Below, piece after piece: positions 24,734-33,643 of a DNA stretch of 64,000 nucleotides. The notes below the pieces were generated by a model. It saw only the letters and a program-made list of their open reading frames with translations, did not search any database and was not told where the DNA came from. Numbering within the stretch: the first letter of the stretch is position 1; each line of letters begins with the position of its first letter. Source of the stretch: Methanolinea sp. (GTDB taxonomy: Archaea; Halobacteriota; Methanomicrobia; Methanomicrobiales; Methanospirillaceae). The DNA lies in the NCBI GenBank assembly GCA_018262855.1, contig JADFDO010000005.1:1-64000 (forward strand), written 5' to 3'. The position numbers and the translations under genes are program-made.

Positions 24734-25651
24734 ATGTCACAGGAACGCCTCCTCTCCACGGTCACGAGCGTCCTCTTGATGGCGGGATTCCGGGTCTCGG
24801 AAAGGTTCAGCATGAGGCCACGAAGTTTCGACCTCATAGCCCGCCACAGGGAGATGATCCTCGTGATCAAGGTCGTCTCACATATCGACAGTGTGAGCGA
24901 GGATGTAGCCCGGGACCTTGACCACATTGCCAGGTATCTCAGGGGAGCCCCCCTCATCATAGGCGACCGTGCACGGGATGCCGATCTCGAGAGGGGAGCC
25001 GTGTATGTCAGGTATGGTATCTTTGCAATCAGCGCGGCAACCCTGTACGATGCATTCGTGGAAGGAACCCCTCCTCTTGTCTACGCATCACCAGGAGGTC
25101 TTTATGTGAATATCAACGGCAAAGTTCTCCGGGATTTGCGGGAGACGATGAACCTCTCGCTGGGGGATATGGCAAACCTCCTCGGCGTCTCGCGAAGGAC
25201 GATTAGCAAGTACGAGGGTGGCATGGGGACCACGCTCGAGGTAGCCCAGAAGATCGAAGAGATATTCGATGCCCCTCTGGTCAGGAGCATCGACCTCCTG
25301 GAATATTCGTCCGTATTTGAGAAAGAGCCCGAATCCGCAGAGGAAGTTGCGCCGATGGGCTTCCTCCAGAGGATCGGGGTCACGCTGCATGCCATGCACC
25401 GTGCGCCTTTCCAGGCCCTGATCGAGATATCCGGACAGTCTATTCTCACGGGATATGGATCGTCCCAGAAGGTCGTGAAGCGCGCAGCCCTGATCGGGAA
25501 CATATCGCAGATCGCGGGCATGCATGCGATGTGTGTGCTCACGGATTACGCCAAGCAGAAGAAGATAGGAAAGACCCTTGTCATCGGCGAGGAGCGCCTT
25601 TTGGCCCTGGAAGACGGGGAAGAGCTGATCCAGCTCGTCAGTAAATCGTAG
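24734..25651 (+). CDS. Archaeal HTH-type regulator (COG1395 family)
   Basis: A 305-residue archaeal protein with an N-terminal nuclease-like or ligand domain (RPRSFDLIARHREMILVIKV, related to restriction-fold dimers) and a central XRE-type HTH (LRETMNLSLGDMANLLGVSR, then RTISKYEGG) at about residues 140-175, followed by a conserved C-terminal domain (RAALIGNISQIAGMHAMCVL). This two-part design is the widely conserved archaeal transcriptional regulator family COG1395. Target genes unknown. ATG at 24734 lies about 33 bases after a TATA element (TATTTATA, 24695-24702). The thermosome gene follows on the same strand with its own promoter. Confidence 0.85.
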   Translation: MSQERLLSTVTSVLLMAGFRVSERFSMRPRSFDLIARHREMILVIKVVSHIDSVSEDVARDLDHIARYLRGAPLIIGDRARDADLERGAVYVRYGIFAISAATLYDAFVEGTPPLVYASPGGLYVNINGKVLRDLRETMNLSLGDMANLLGVSRRTISKYEGGMGTTLEVAQKIEEIFDAPLVRSIDLLEYSSVFEKEPESAEEVAPMGFLQRIGVTLHAMHRAPFQALIEISGQSILTGYGSSQKVVKRAALIGNISQIAGMHAMCVLTDYAKQKKIGKTLVIGEERLLALEDGEELIQLVSKS

Positions 25652-25653
25652 CG

Positions 25654-25662
25654 TTTATATAG
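25654..25662 (+). promoter_or_regulatory. TATA element of the thermosome gene
   Basis: GTTTATATA between the regulator stop and the thermosome ATG at 25703. Transcription would begin near 25686, leaving a short leader with GGTGA (25692-25696) as ribosome binding site. Confidence 0.55.
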
Positions 25663-25702
25663 AACCAATAACCAATTTTAGTGCTACACGTGGTGAATAG
25701 CA

Positions 25703-27367
25703 ATGTCGCAGCAACTTGGAGGACAACCAATTCTTATCCTTAAAGAAGGAAGTTCACGCACCCGTGGACGTGATGCACAGGGCATGAACATTACCGCGGC
25801 CAAGGCCGTGGCAAGTGCGGTAAGGACAACACTCGGTCCGAAGGGTATGGACAAGATGCTCGTCGATACCATCGGCGATGTCGTCATTACCAACGATGGT
25901 GTGACCATCCTCAAAGAGATGGATATCGAGCACCCCGCCGCAAAGATGATGGTGGAGATCGCGAAGACCCAGGACGACGAGGTCGGTGACGGTACCACCA
26001 CCGCAGTCGTCATCGCAGGGGAGCTCCTGAAGAAGGCGGAGGATCTTCTTGAACAGGACGTCCACCCGACCGTGATTGCCCATGGTTACAGGCAGGCTGC
26101 CGAGAAAGCCCAGGAGATCCTGCAGGGCATTGCAGTGACCATCAAGCCGAAAGACGCAGCCATGCTGAAGAAGATCGCCGAGACCGCCATGACCGGCAAG
26201 GGAGCAGAGGGGTCAAGGGAGAAGATCTGTGACCTTGTGGTAAAAGCTGTCACGATGGTCGCCGAAGCAGATGGTACTATCGACAAGGATTACATCAAGG
26301 TGGAGAAGAAGGTGGGCGGATCGATCGATGACTGCGAGATCATCGAGGGAGTGCTCATCGACAAGGAGCGTGTCCACCCGGGCATGCCCCGCAAGGTAAA
26401 GAACGCCAAGATTCTCCTCCTGAACGCAGCGGTCGAGTTCAAGAAGACCGAGGTTGACGCCGAGATCAACATCACGAGCCCCGACCAGCTCCAGGCATTC
26501 CTTGACGAGGAAGAGCGGATGATCAAGGGCATCGTCGACAAGATCGTTGCATCGGGCGCAAACGTCCTCTTCTGCCAGAAGGGTATCGACGACATCGCCC
26601 AGCACTACCTGGCAAAGGCCGGGATCTTTGCGACCCGCAGGGTCAAGAAGAGCGACATGGAGAAGCTCGCACGTGCGACCGGTGGGAGCATGGTCTCGAG
26701 CATCGACGCCATCAGCAAGGAGGAGCTTGGGTTTGCCGGTCTCGTGGAGGAGCGGAAGATCTCAGGCGAAGAGATGATCTTTGTCGAGGAGTGCAAGAAC
26801 CCGAAGGCAGTCTCCATGATGGTCAGGGGAGGTACCGAGCACGTGGTTGACGAGCTCGAGCGTGCCATCGAAGACGCGCTCCGGGTGGTCTCGGTGGTCT
26901 TCGAGGACAAGAAGCTGGTTGCCGGCGGCGGTGCACCCGAGATTGAACTCTCCCTCCGCCTTCGCGAGTATGCCCAGAGCGTGGGAGGTCGCGCCCAGCT
27001 GGCAATCGAGGCCTTTGCAGGAGCCCTCGAGATCATCCCGCGGACCCTTGCGGAGAATGCCGGTCTCGATCCCATCGATATGCTGGTTGAGCTGCGGGCA
27101 GCCCACGAGAAAGGCAAGAAGACCTACGGCCTCAACGTATTTGAGGGGAAGGCCGAGGACATGCTCAAGGCAGGCGTTGTCGAGCCGCTCCGGGTAAAGA
27201 CCCAGGCTGTTGCGAGTGCTGCAGAGGCTGCCACCATGATCCTTCGTATTGACGATGTGATCGCCGCGTCCAAGACCGCAGCCCCGCAGGGCCCGCCGGG
27301 TGGCATGGGCGGCGGCATGGGTGGCATGGGCGATATGGGCGGTATGGGCGGGATGGGAGACTACTGA
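25703..27367 (+). CDS. thsB: Thermosome subunit (group II chaperonin)
   Basis: A 554-residue CCT/thermosome subunit that folds proteins in an ATP-driven double ring. Signatures include [23 protein letters not shown], the ATPase motif [15 protein letters not shown], helical protrusion region residues in the apical domain, [19 protein letters not shown], and [15 protein letters not shown]. The C-terminus is a Gly-Met-rich tail ([16 protein letters not shown]...DY) that lines the chamber. Strong TATA and a good ribosome site agree with high expression. A run of pyrimidines with T6 near 27400 may end the transcript. Confidence 0.97.
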   Translation: MSQQLGGQPILILKEGSSRTRGRDAQGMNITAAKAVASAVRTTLGPKGMDKMLVDTIGDVVITNDGVTILKEMDIEHPAAKMMVEIAKTQDDEVGDGTTTAVVIAGELLKKAEDLLEQDVHPTVIAHGYRQAAEKAQEILQGIAVTIKPKDAAMLKKIAETAMTGKGAEGSREKICDLVVKAVTMVAEADGTIDKDYIKVEKKVGGSIDDCEIIEGVLIDKERVHPGMPRKVKNAKILLLNAAVEFKKTEVDAEINITSPDQLQAFLDEEERMIKGIVDKIVASGANVLFCQKGIDDIAQHYLAKAGIFATRRVKKSDMEKLARATGGSMVSSIDAISKEELGFAGLVEERKISGEEMIFVEECKNPKAVSMMVRGGTEHVVDELERAIEDALRVVSVVFEDKKLVAGGGAPEIELSLRLREYAQSVGGRAQLAIEAFAGALEIIPRTLAENAGLDPIDMLVELRAAHEKGKKTYGLNVFEGKAEDMLKAGVVEPLRVKTQAVASAAEAATMILRIDDVIAASKTAAPQGPPGGMGGGMGGMGDMGGMGGMGDY

Positions 27368-27460
27368 GTCCCTCCCGTTCATCGACCAGGTTATCCCCCT
27401 TCTTTTTTCGTCACTTTTCTGCACAGGACATCTTTTATCAGGCGTGACTGATACTGGTAC

Positions 27461-27829
27461 ATGGACGAGCAGTTCATCTTCACCACCTACCGGACCTCCT
27501 GCTATCACTGTGGCAATGATGCGGACCAGGTCATCAAGGCAGTTCCCTACCAGGCCCAGGTCGCCTGCAGTCACTGCGGCGCCACGCGGATCTTTATCCC
27601 GCGGATCGAGGATGTGACAAAACCAGGTGCCTTTACCAAGATCGGGTGCTATGATCTCTGGACCCTGGTTTCAGAAGCACGTTGCCGGAATTGCAATGTG
27701 TTCGGGTCGCATGACCTCTCGATCGGGTGCAGCCATTTCACGGTTCGGTGCAGGAACTGCGGCTTCACCCATTTCTACAAGTTCAACCTTGAGTATATTG
27801 CCCAGTGCCCGATCGAACAGGAGGAATAA
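27461..27829 (+). CDS. Cysteine-rich multi-zinc-ribbon protein of unknown function
   Basis: A 122-residue protein with at least three CxxC knuckles: CYHC (14-17), CSHC (32-35), CRNC (75-78) and CRNC (97-100), plus isolated cysteines at about 63, 90 and 115. The pairs would make two zinc ribbons arranged in tandem. No known enzyme motif is present. It starts at the ATG at 27461, 94 bases past the thermosome stop, and runs toward repeat copy C. Conserved spacing of the pairs suggests a genuine metal-binding protein; nucleic-acid or protein binding is possible. Confidence 0.65.
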   Translation: MDEQFIFTTYRTSCYHCGNDADQVIKAVPYQAQVACSHCGATRIFIPRIEDVTKPGAFTKIGCYDLWTLVSEARCRNCNVFGSHDLSIGCSHFTVRCRNCGFTHFYKFNLEYIAQCPIEQEE

Positions 27830-27991
27830 TGCTGCGAGGAGCGATCCGGTGCAGGTAAAGTCCATTCAGCGAACGGTTGCGTGAACAAAAGAGGGTAAAA
27901 TGTCATTGTTACCACCACTCTCGGTCACAAATCACGATGACCGATTACGGAAAATACAGTTACAAAAATACTGGGGAAAGAAGTGCAGGTT

Positions 27992-28150
27992 GTCGGTCTC
28001 ATATCGCATATGCGATTGACCTCGCCGCCCCCGGAAATACCGCGGGGCTACCGCCCTCGACCCGGGGCGACCTGCGGTCACCTCCATTTCTTCACTAAAT
28101 GTTGAATAGTTCTGGTAGGAGTGATACGATGGAACGCGGCGGCGATTCAA
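27992..28150 (+). repeat. Dispersed GC-rich repeat, copy C
   Basis: In the 491-base convergent gap between the zinc-ribbon gene and porD. The core 28020-28083 matches copy A with 3 differences in 64 and the two copies stay alignable over about 158 bases, including GGTAGGAGTGAT and the ATG after it. The flanks outside the repeat are A/T-rich and unrelated between copies, so the element has a defined end close to GGCGGCG[A/G]TTCA. Confidence 0.85.
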
Positions 28151-28269
28151 AAACTATTCACATCAACCATGAAAACGAAATTATCGTCCGATACTCACAA
28201 AACAACATGGAAATTAACCTCAATTTAACACGAGTCTATTCACCATTTGACAAACAGTTCGGTGGTTAG
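28129..28269 (+). CDS. Short A/T-rich open frame beginning inside repeat copy C
   Basis: A 46-residue frame starts at an ATG placed three bases after GGAGTGAT, a very good ribosome binding site, within the repeat. It begins MERGGDSKTIHIN and continues with a protein-like, hydrophilic segment (EIIVRYSQNNMEINLNLTRV). In-frame ATG also at 28099. Base composition is much lower in GC than neighbouring genes. It may be the remnant of a gene cut by the repeat, or a real small protein. Copy A has a comparable 25-residue frame (7015-7092). Low confidence. Confidence 0.3.
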   Translation: MERGGDSKTIHINHENEIIVRYSQNNMEINLNLTRVYSPFDKQFGG

Positions 28270-28320
28270 ATTGTCACTATACCCTAAAAGAAATAATTTG
28301 GGGGAAGAGTGTGAACCACC

Positions 28321-28572
28321 CTATTTCTCTTCCCTGACCATCTCTATCGCCTTCTTGGGACATTCGTGTGCACAGATCCCGCAGCCCTTGCAGAAATCGA
28401 GGTCGATCTCGAGATTCTCGGAGATCGCGTTGTCAGGGCAGAACATTGCACATATCCCGCAGGCGTTGCAGAGATCCCGGTTCACCCGGGGCTGGAAAAC
28501 CCGCCATGATCCGGTCTTCCCGCAGGCACCCTGCACGGGCCTGCTTATCGCCAGGCGCACCCTTTGGGTCAT
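28321..28572 (-). CDS. porD: Pyruvate:ferredoxin oxidoreductase delta subunit (2[4Fe-4S])
   Basis: An 83-residue ferredoxin-type subunit with two C-x2-C-x2-C-x3-C-P motifs: CNACGICAMFCP and CKGCGICAHECP, binding two [4Fe-4S] clusters that carry electrons from the thiamine site to ferredoxin. An N-terminal extension (MTQRVRLAISRPVQGACGKT) is typical of PorD. It overlaps porC by 4 bases and is the last gene of the por operon. Confidence 0.93.
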   Translation of the reverse strand: MTQRVRLAISRPVQGACGKTGSWRVFQPRVNRDLCNACGICAMFCPDNAISENLEIDLDFCKGCGICAHECPKKAIEMVREEK

Positions 28573-29102
28573 ACCGTCAGCTCCTTATATGCTGTTTCAG
28601 CAGCAGTAATATTCCTCTCATCTGAGAACATCTCCCTGATCGCAGCCTTTGCAGAATCCAGGGTTATGATTCCCATTTTTGCAAGAGCCCCCAGGACAGG
28701 GGTGTTGAGAATGGGGTTTCCTGCAACCACGAGTTGTTCGCGGAGGGCAATCCCGGTGAGATCCACTGCCAGCGTGGGAAATCCCTTCATATCCCGGGGT
28801 TCAGACCCGTTGAGGAGCACCCTGCCTTCCGGTTTCATCCCCTGCAGTACATCGACGACATCCATGACGCTCGGGTCGAGGACAAGGATGAGGTCCGGAT
28901 TCCTGATCTGGCTGTAGACCCGTATCGGATGATCATCTATCCTGACATACGATACCACGGGTGCCCCGCGGCGTTCGGCGCCGTAAAAGGGGAAGGCGAC
29001 TGCATATTTCCCGTCACGTATGGCCGCAAGAGCCAGGAGGCGGGCAGCGGTGACCCCGCCCTGGCCACCCCGTGAGTGAATCCTCACTTCAAACATTGCC
29101 AT
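28569..29102 (-). CDS. porC: Pyruvate:ferredoxin oxidoreductase gamma subunit
   Basis: The 177-residue gamma subunit has FEVRIHSRGGQGGVTAARLLA, AFPFYGAERRGAPVVSYVRI and GNPILNTPVLGALAKMGII, the standard POR/IOR gamma features that form the interface near the CoA site. In methanogens the enzyme makes pyruvate from acetyl-CoA and CO2 using reduced ferredoxin. The start (ATG at 29102, with a second ATG two codons in) overlaps the end of porA by 14 bases. Confidence 0.94.
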   Translation of the reverse strand: MAMFEVRIHSRGGQGGVTAARLLALAAIRDGKYAVAFPFYGAERRGAPVVSYVRIDDHPIRVYSQIRNPDLILVLDPSVMDVVDVLQGMKPEGRVLLNGSEPRDMKGFPTLAVDLTGIALREQLVVAGNPILNTPVLGALAKMGIITLDSAKAAIREMFSDERNITAAETAYKELTV

Positions 29103-30201
29103 TCACCCCGAACCAGAGTTCTTCCCCGGGTCTCCTGTCCCGTACAAACCCGGCGATATCATCGTAGGTGACCTCCTGGCCTCCAAGGCCGGCTATTACG
29201 GAAAATGGAGTGACTCTCTCTGTCGCCGCGAGACTGCGGGCAATCACCCCTCCGAAACCGAAGGAATAGTCCCTGTCGATCACTACGACATCCCTCCCTG
29301 AAAGGTCAAGGTGGGGGAACGGGCGGAACCACCGGATCCTCATGCTCCCTGCCTTGAGCCCTTCCTTCCTGAGAAGATCCACCGCAACCTCGGCCTCCTT
29401 CCCGAGCGTCCCCATTGCGATCACCACGACATCGGCATCGTCGCACCGGTATTCCTCGACAAAGTCGTACTTCCTCCCGAACCTCTTCGCGAAATCTTCC
29501 TGGGTTTCCCTGATGACAGCAACTGAGTCCCGCATGGATCTCTCCATGTCCCAGCGAAGGCGGAAATAGTCCTCCGGTCCGGTAAGGGTGCCATATCCGG
29601 CAGGATGCGATGTATCAATCGCATGCGGAAGATGGATCGGAGGGATGAAATCACCAATATCGACGTTCTGCAGTGGCTGCATGCTGTGGGACAGGAGGAA
29701 TCCGTCCATGTTGACCATCACAGGAAGGAGGACCGACTCATGCTCCGCGATCCTGAATGCCATGAGCGTCGCATCATACGCTTCCTGGACGGATGCAACG
29801 TAGACCTGGAGCCATCCGGTGTCCCTCTCCTGGAATGCATCGGTGTGCTCTGCCCAGATGTTCCATCCCGGCCCGAGCGCCCTGTTCACATTGGCCATAA
29901 CGATCGGGAGCCTTGCACCGGCAGCCCAGTTGACCATCTCGTGCATGTAATGGAGCCCGTGGGAACTCGTCGCGGTGAAGGTGCGGACCCCCGTGACGCT
30001 CGCGCCTATGCAGGCAGCCATGGCCGAATGCTCGCTCTCGACGGCGATATACTGACTTTTCAGTTCCCCCGAGGTGACGTATTCGGCAATCTGCTCCACA
30101 ATCTCTGTCTGGGGAGTGATGGGATAGGCTGCCACGACAGACGGGCACGCCTGCTTTACTGCCGAGGCGACGGCTTTATTTCCTGTGGCAACCGTCAGCA
30201 T
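29089..30201 (-). CDS. porA: Pyruvate:ferredoxin oxidoreductase alpha subunit
   Basis: The 370-residue alpha subunit contains the pyrimidine-binding domain: PSVVAAYPITPQTEIVEQIA, YIAVESEHSAMAACIGASVT, and the substrate-loop HTDAFQERDTGWLQVY characteristic of pyruvate-type rather than ketoisovalerate-type enzymes. The C-terminal domain (VVVIAMGTLGKEAEVAVDLL, RIRWFRPFPH) completes it. It overlaps both porB upstream and porC downstream. The order here is beta-alpha-gamma-delta, not the gamma-delta-alpha-beta order known from several other methanogens. Confidence 0.94.
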   Translation of the reverse strand: MLTVATGNKAVASAVKQACPSVVAAYPITPQTEIVEQIAEYVTSGELKSQYIAVESEHSAMAACIGASVTGVRTFTATSSHGLHYMHEMVNWAAGARLPIVMANVNRALGPGWNIWAEHTDAFQERDTGWLQVYVASVQEAYDATLMAFRIAEHESVLLPVMVNMDGFLLSHSMQPLQNVDIGDFIPPIHLPHAIDTSHPAGYGTLTGPEDYFRLRWDMERSMRDSVAVIRETQEDFAKRFGRKYDFVEEYRCDDADVVVIAMGTLGKEAEVAVDLLRKEGLKAGSMRIRWFRPFPHLDLSGRDVVVIDRDYSFGFGGVIARSLAATERVTPFSVIAGLGGQEVTYDDIAGFVRDRRPGEELWFGVNGNV

Positions 30202-31076
30202 ATCCCGTCAGCCTCCTTCTTCAGGCGCCCGGCATTTCGTTCGGCCTGTGATTTGAGCTGGGCAATTGCCTCCTTGCTGATCCCCTTGAACCGTCCCTGC
30301 GGTGCAAGATACTCCTCGAGAGGCACCGGTTTGATCATGGCCGCCTTGGACGGTCCGCTGATGGTGACCTTCCCGAACTCGCGCTCGTACAGGATCCACA
30401 TCCCCGATCTCACCGCGAGCTTGCCCATCTCGACGCTCATCTCGGATGAATACCGCCACCCGGGAGGGCAGGGAGCGAGCACATGGATGAATTTCGGTCC
30501 GCGAAGAGAGAGCGCCTTCTGCACCTTGGAGAAGAGATCCTTCGGATACGCCGCACATGCAGTTGCCATGTAAGGCGGGTTATGCGCAGCGACGATCGCA
30601 TCAAGATCTTTCTTGTTCTCTTCCTTTCCGGCAGGGGTGGTGGTGGTCTTTGCACCTGCGGGGGTAGCCCCTGACCGCTGCATCCCGGTATTGCCGTAGG
30701 CCTCGTTGTCGTAGCAGATATAGAGAAAGTCCGTACCACGCTCGAATGCTCCTGAAAGGGCCTGGATCCCGATGTCAACGGTGCCTCCGTCGCCCGCGTA
30801 CACGATGACGTGGGTCTTTTTCCCTGCGGCCCTGAAAGCCGCGCTCATCCCCGATGCACAGGCAGCCGCCGCCGCAAATGCAACATTGTATACAGGGACG
30901 TTCATGGCGGTATTGGGGTATGCCCCCTGTATCACGCTTGTGCAGCAGGCAGGGATTACCAGCACGGTCTCCGGTCCTGCTGCCTTCAGGACATACCGGA
31001 GCGCGAGGGAATCGCTGCAGCCCGCACATGCCGAGGTGCACTTGAAAATATACTCATCCTTGGGAATTTCTGTCAT
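30195..31076 (-). CDS. porB: Pyruvate:ferredoxin oxidoreductase beta subunit
   Basis: The beta subunit binds thiamine pyrophosphate and one [4Fe-4S] cluster. It has the cluster cysteines CTSACAGC near residue 14, IPACC, the TPP-Mg motif VIVYAGDGGTVDIGIQALSG with YDNEAYGNTGMQRSG, and LAPCPPGWRYSS near residue 200 for the fourth cysteine. I take the ATG at 31076 (MTEIPKDEY); a start four codons earlier is possible. First gene of the operon; the 160-base gap to atwA should hold its promoter. Confidence 0.94.
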   Translation of the reverse strand: MTEIPKDEYIFKCTSACAGCSDSLALRYVLKAAGPETVLVIPACCTSVIQGAYPNTAMNVPVYNVAFAAAAACASGMSAAFRAAGKKTHVIVYAGDGGTVDIGIQALSGAFERGTDFLYICYDNEAYGNTGMQRSGATPAGAKTTTTPAGKEENKKDLDAIVAAHNPPYMATACAAYPKDLFSKVQKALSLRGPKFIHVLAPCPPGWRYSSEMSVEMGKLAVRSGMWILYEREFGKVTISGPSKAAMIKPVPLEEYLAPQGRFKGISKEAIAQLKSQAERNAGRLKKEADGIC

Positions 31077-31237
31077 CAAACTCAGCACAAAAGCTTGTTC
31101 GCCATCTGTAATAAGGCTAATTTTCGCGGGAAATCGCCAGAATCAGGGATTATTCATGTAATCCTTGCAGGCATTGAGAAAAGAGAGGAAAAAAGAGCGT
31201 TCCGGATGGAGCAGTCATGGACAAGATCTGTCGATCT

Positions 31238-32866
31238 TCAGACTGCCGGGGATGTCTGGCTGCTTGCAACCTGGATTCCCCTGTCCTCAGGGGGCATCGT
31301 GCCAAGGACTTCTGCGGTATCGCCCATGGCCACCACCTTTCCTCCCTTCATCCAGGCAACCCTGTCGCATACTTCGTGGACAAATTCCATGTCATGCGAG
31401 ACCAGGATGAATGTCTGGTCCATCTCCTTTCTGGCATGGAGGATCGAATGTTTCACATCCCTTTTGGTGAGCGGGTCCATGGTCCCGGTCGGCTCATCAA
31501 GGATCACGAGGCTGGGTTCGCGAATAAGGACCTGCGCGAGGGCCACCCTGTGGCGCTCACCTTCCGAGAGCTGGTCGGGATACTGTGAGAGGATGGTTGC
31601 GCTTCTCTCCGAGATGAATCCTGCCATCGAGAGAGTGATCTGGGCCTTTCTCATTGCCAGTTCCTTGGGAAACTCGAGACCTATTGCATCGGTGAGGTTA
31701 TCGAGTACGGTCCTGTGAGGATACAGATCGTATTCCTGGTGCAGGAGACCGATATAGCTCTTGGCACGGCCACGCTGATCGATACCGGGCTTGGTCATGT
31801 CAACCCAGTCGTCACCAACAAGGAAGTTCATCTCTCCGGCAGTAGGTTCAATAATACCTGCAATGATGCGGGAGAGGGTGGTCTTGCCGGCCCCGCTCTT
31901 TCCGATGAGCCCGAATATCTCTCCACGGTTGACCTTGAAGGTCACTCCGTTCACAGCCCGGATAAGCCCGCGATCCGGAGACATGTAGCGCTTCGCCACA
32001 TCGCGTGCAACGAGGATCTCTTCACCAAGTTCCACGCCAGAGATCTCCTCCTCCTCGTGGAAATCACGTAAAAAGTGGTTGATCACGGTGTCCGGAGCTC
32101 CAATCTTCTCTATCCGGCCCGCCTCAAGGAGCATGGCTCTTGATGCGATATCCTGGATGACCCGGGAGAAATGGGAGGTGACCACTATCCCCATATGGGT
32201 ACTTTCTGCAGCAGAGAGCAACATCTGATGGACCAGCCGCGCGGTATCAGGGTCAAGGGTTCCTGTTGGTTCATCGGCAAAGAGGAGTCTGGGTTCCTTC
32301 GCAAGTTGCCTTGCGAGCACCACCCGCTGCTTTTCCCCTCCTGAAAGGTCCCTCGCGATATGCATCATGCGGTGTGCGAGGCGGACCTGGTCCAGCAGAT
32401 CTGCAGCCCTGTTGACCGCCGCGTCGGGAGGATATCCCACATCGTCGAGGGACCGCATGACATTCTCAATGACCCTGTCATCGCCATAAAGAGCAAAGGT
32501 CCTCTGGAACATGATCGCCGTCCGGCGCATGATGAGTGACTTCAATTTTTCATTCTCCGGGTTCCAGAAGTCGACATCGATCGCTTTGAGATTCTCGTCA
32601 CAGCGAGGACATGGTTTGCCCTCTTCGCTGCGTAACCCGATGTACTGGCATTCCGGGCATATGGAGAGGTGATAGAAAATGGATCCCCCGGTTGGAGCTT
32701 CATCCACACCGCGAAGAAGATGCATAAGCACGCTCTTGCCCGCCCCGCTCCTCCCGATTATCCCGATGATCTCACCTTCAGGAATATCAAATGAAAGGTT
32801 GTCCAGGACTGGCTTTCCGGAAAATGACATCGAGAGGTTCTTGACTGATATAAAGGGGTGATTCAT
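31238..32866 (-). CDS. atwA: Methyl-coenzyme M reductase activation component A2
   Basis: AtwA is an ATPase that supplies ATP-dependent reductive activation of the Ni(I) F430 in methyl-CoM reductase. The 542-residue protein has two ABC domains in tandem: Walker A GRSGAGKS with signature LSGGEKQR in the first half and GKSGAGKT with LSEGERHR in the second. A zinc-knuckle insert [20 protein letters not shown] lies between Walker A and signature in domain 1, a known feature of component A2. Its promoter carries a CTCATATGAG palindrome 108 bases upstream of the start, shared with a gene beyond the DUF134 regulator. Confidence 0.93.
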   Translation of the reverse strand: MNHPFISVKNLSMSFSGKPVLDNLSFDIPEGEIIGIIGRSGAGKSVLMHLLRGVDEAPTGGSIFYHLSICPECQYIGLRSEEGKPCPRCDENLKAIDVDFWNPENEKLKSLIMRRTAIMFQRTFALYGDDRVIENVMRSLDDVGYPPDAAVNRAADLLDQVRLAHRMMHIARDLSGGEKQRVVLARQLAKEPRLLFADEPTGTLDPDTARLVHQMLLSAAESTHMGIVVTSHFSRVIQDIASRAMLLEAGRIEKIGAPDTVINHFLRDFHEEEEISGVELGEEILVARDVAKRYMSPDRGLIRAVNGVTFKVNRGEIFGLIGKSGAGKTTLSRIIAGIIEPTAGEMNFLVGDDWVDMTKPGIDQRGRAKSYIGLLHQEYDLYPHRTVLDNLTDAIGLEFPKELAMRKAQITLSMAGFISERSATILSQYPDQLSEGERHRVALAQVLIREPSLVILDEPTGTMDPLTKRDVKHSILHARKEMDQTFILVSHDMEFVHEVCDRVAWMKGGKVVAMGDTAEVLGTMPPEDRGIQVASSQTSPAV

Positions 32867-32973
32867 AACATCCTCAATACGTCTAAATTACCCTGGTTTG
32901 GGGACTGACGCCAGGAGACCTGGGAAAGGATAAGCGCCTGTTCGCGAGCTCCTACTGGCGTTCTCTATTATTT

Positions 32974-32983
32974 CTCATATGAG
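32974..32983 (-). promoter_or_regulatory. CTCATATGAG palindrome in the atwA promoter region
   Basis: On the minus strand the order is TTTATTTCTTTCTACTCATA then TGAG: an A/T-rich TATA-like stretch (32985-32996) followed at once by the palindrome. If transcription starts about 27 bases downstream, the atwA leader would be around 95 bases. The same arrangement occurs at 33950-33965. Confidence 0.5.
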
Positions 32984-33147
32984 TAGAAAGAAATAAAGAT
33001 GATGTATGTGTCAAAAGCCAGGCATCTTTCAGCAGAATCCGGAAGATTCGTAATAATTGGAAAAAAATCACATGATTCCCATCGAGATATACGCAAACAC
33101 AATGAAAATCGCGAATGCGATTTTCGTATAAAAAAGCGGGATAGTAT

Positions 33148-33522
33148 TCAATAGATCTTCGGGAAGCGTGGACAGGTCCGAGGGCACAACCCTTTGGCTG
33201 CCCGGGGGCATCCCCCAATCTGGATGCCTTTCCCCGTAGTCAGCGCCTCCGCCACTTTTTTCCGCGCGGCATGAAGGTCACGCCATACAGTCCTGCGGGA
33301 AACGCCAAGGACCTGGGCGGCCTCCTCCTGTTCCATGTCTTCGAGATCCACGAGACGCAGCAGCTCGACCTCCTCGTGGAGAAGGGTGATAATCAGCCTC
33401 TCTTCATCAGGGCAGCACTGCGGGGAATAACACCGGGAGGGGACAGTATCATCGACAGAACGCGGGCTCCTTGGTCTCCCTCGCCGGCGCCGTATGACTG
33501 GCTCTGCAGGATCCTGATTCAT
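33148..33522 (-). CDS. DUF134 family HTH DNA-binding protein
   Basis: A 124-residue protein of the DUF134 family. It has a sigma-70 region 4-like HTH at about residues 55-90 (DLEDMEQEEAAQVLGVSRRT then VWRDLHAARKKVAEALT) and a cysteine-rich C-terminus (CPRAAKGLCPRTCP), plus a pair of cysteines near residues 31-37, which could bind metal or a cluster. Such proteins in methanogens are presumed regulators of redox or metal genes. It sits between two copies of the CTCATATGAG palindrome and is the obvious candidate to bind them. Monocistronic, minus strand. Confidence 0.85.
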   Translation of the reverse strand: MNQDPAEPVIRRRRGRPRSPRSVDDTVPSRCYSPQCCPDEERLIITLLHEEVELLRLVDLEDMEQEEAAQVLGVSRRTVWRDLHAARKKVAEALTTGKGIQIGGCPRAAKGLCPRTCPRFPKIY

Positions 33523-33643
33523 GCGTTCGTGGTACTATCAGTCAGGGTCGTAATTAGGCATTCGTATCCGATGTGCAGGCTCGCGATTGATACGAAGAAT
33601 CAAAAAAGATGCAGGATGACCTGGATTCTGCCCTGGAGCACCC

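Noticed and set aside
6906-28083. The GC-rich core as a conserved protein segment (VTAGRPGSRAVAPRY-like on the antisense strand)
   Set aside because: The antisense frame is open in all three copies, but base changes among the copies include replacements (G/A, V/E, F/V) and the frame ends at different places, so a noncoding structure fits better.
32952-33218. 88-codon minus-strand open frame across the atwA promoter region
   Set aside because: It runs antisense-free but through the palindrome and the end of the DUF134 gene in another frame, has no motif, and mixed composition indicates a chance frame.
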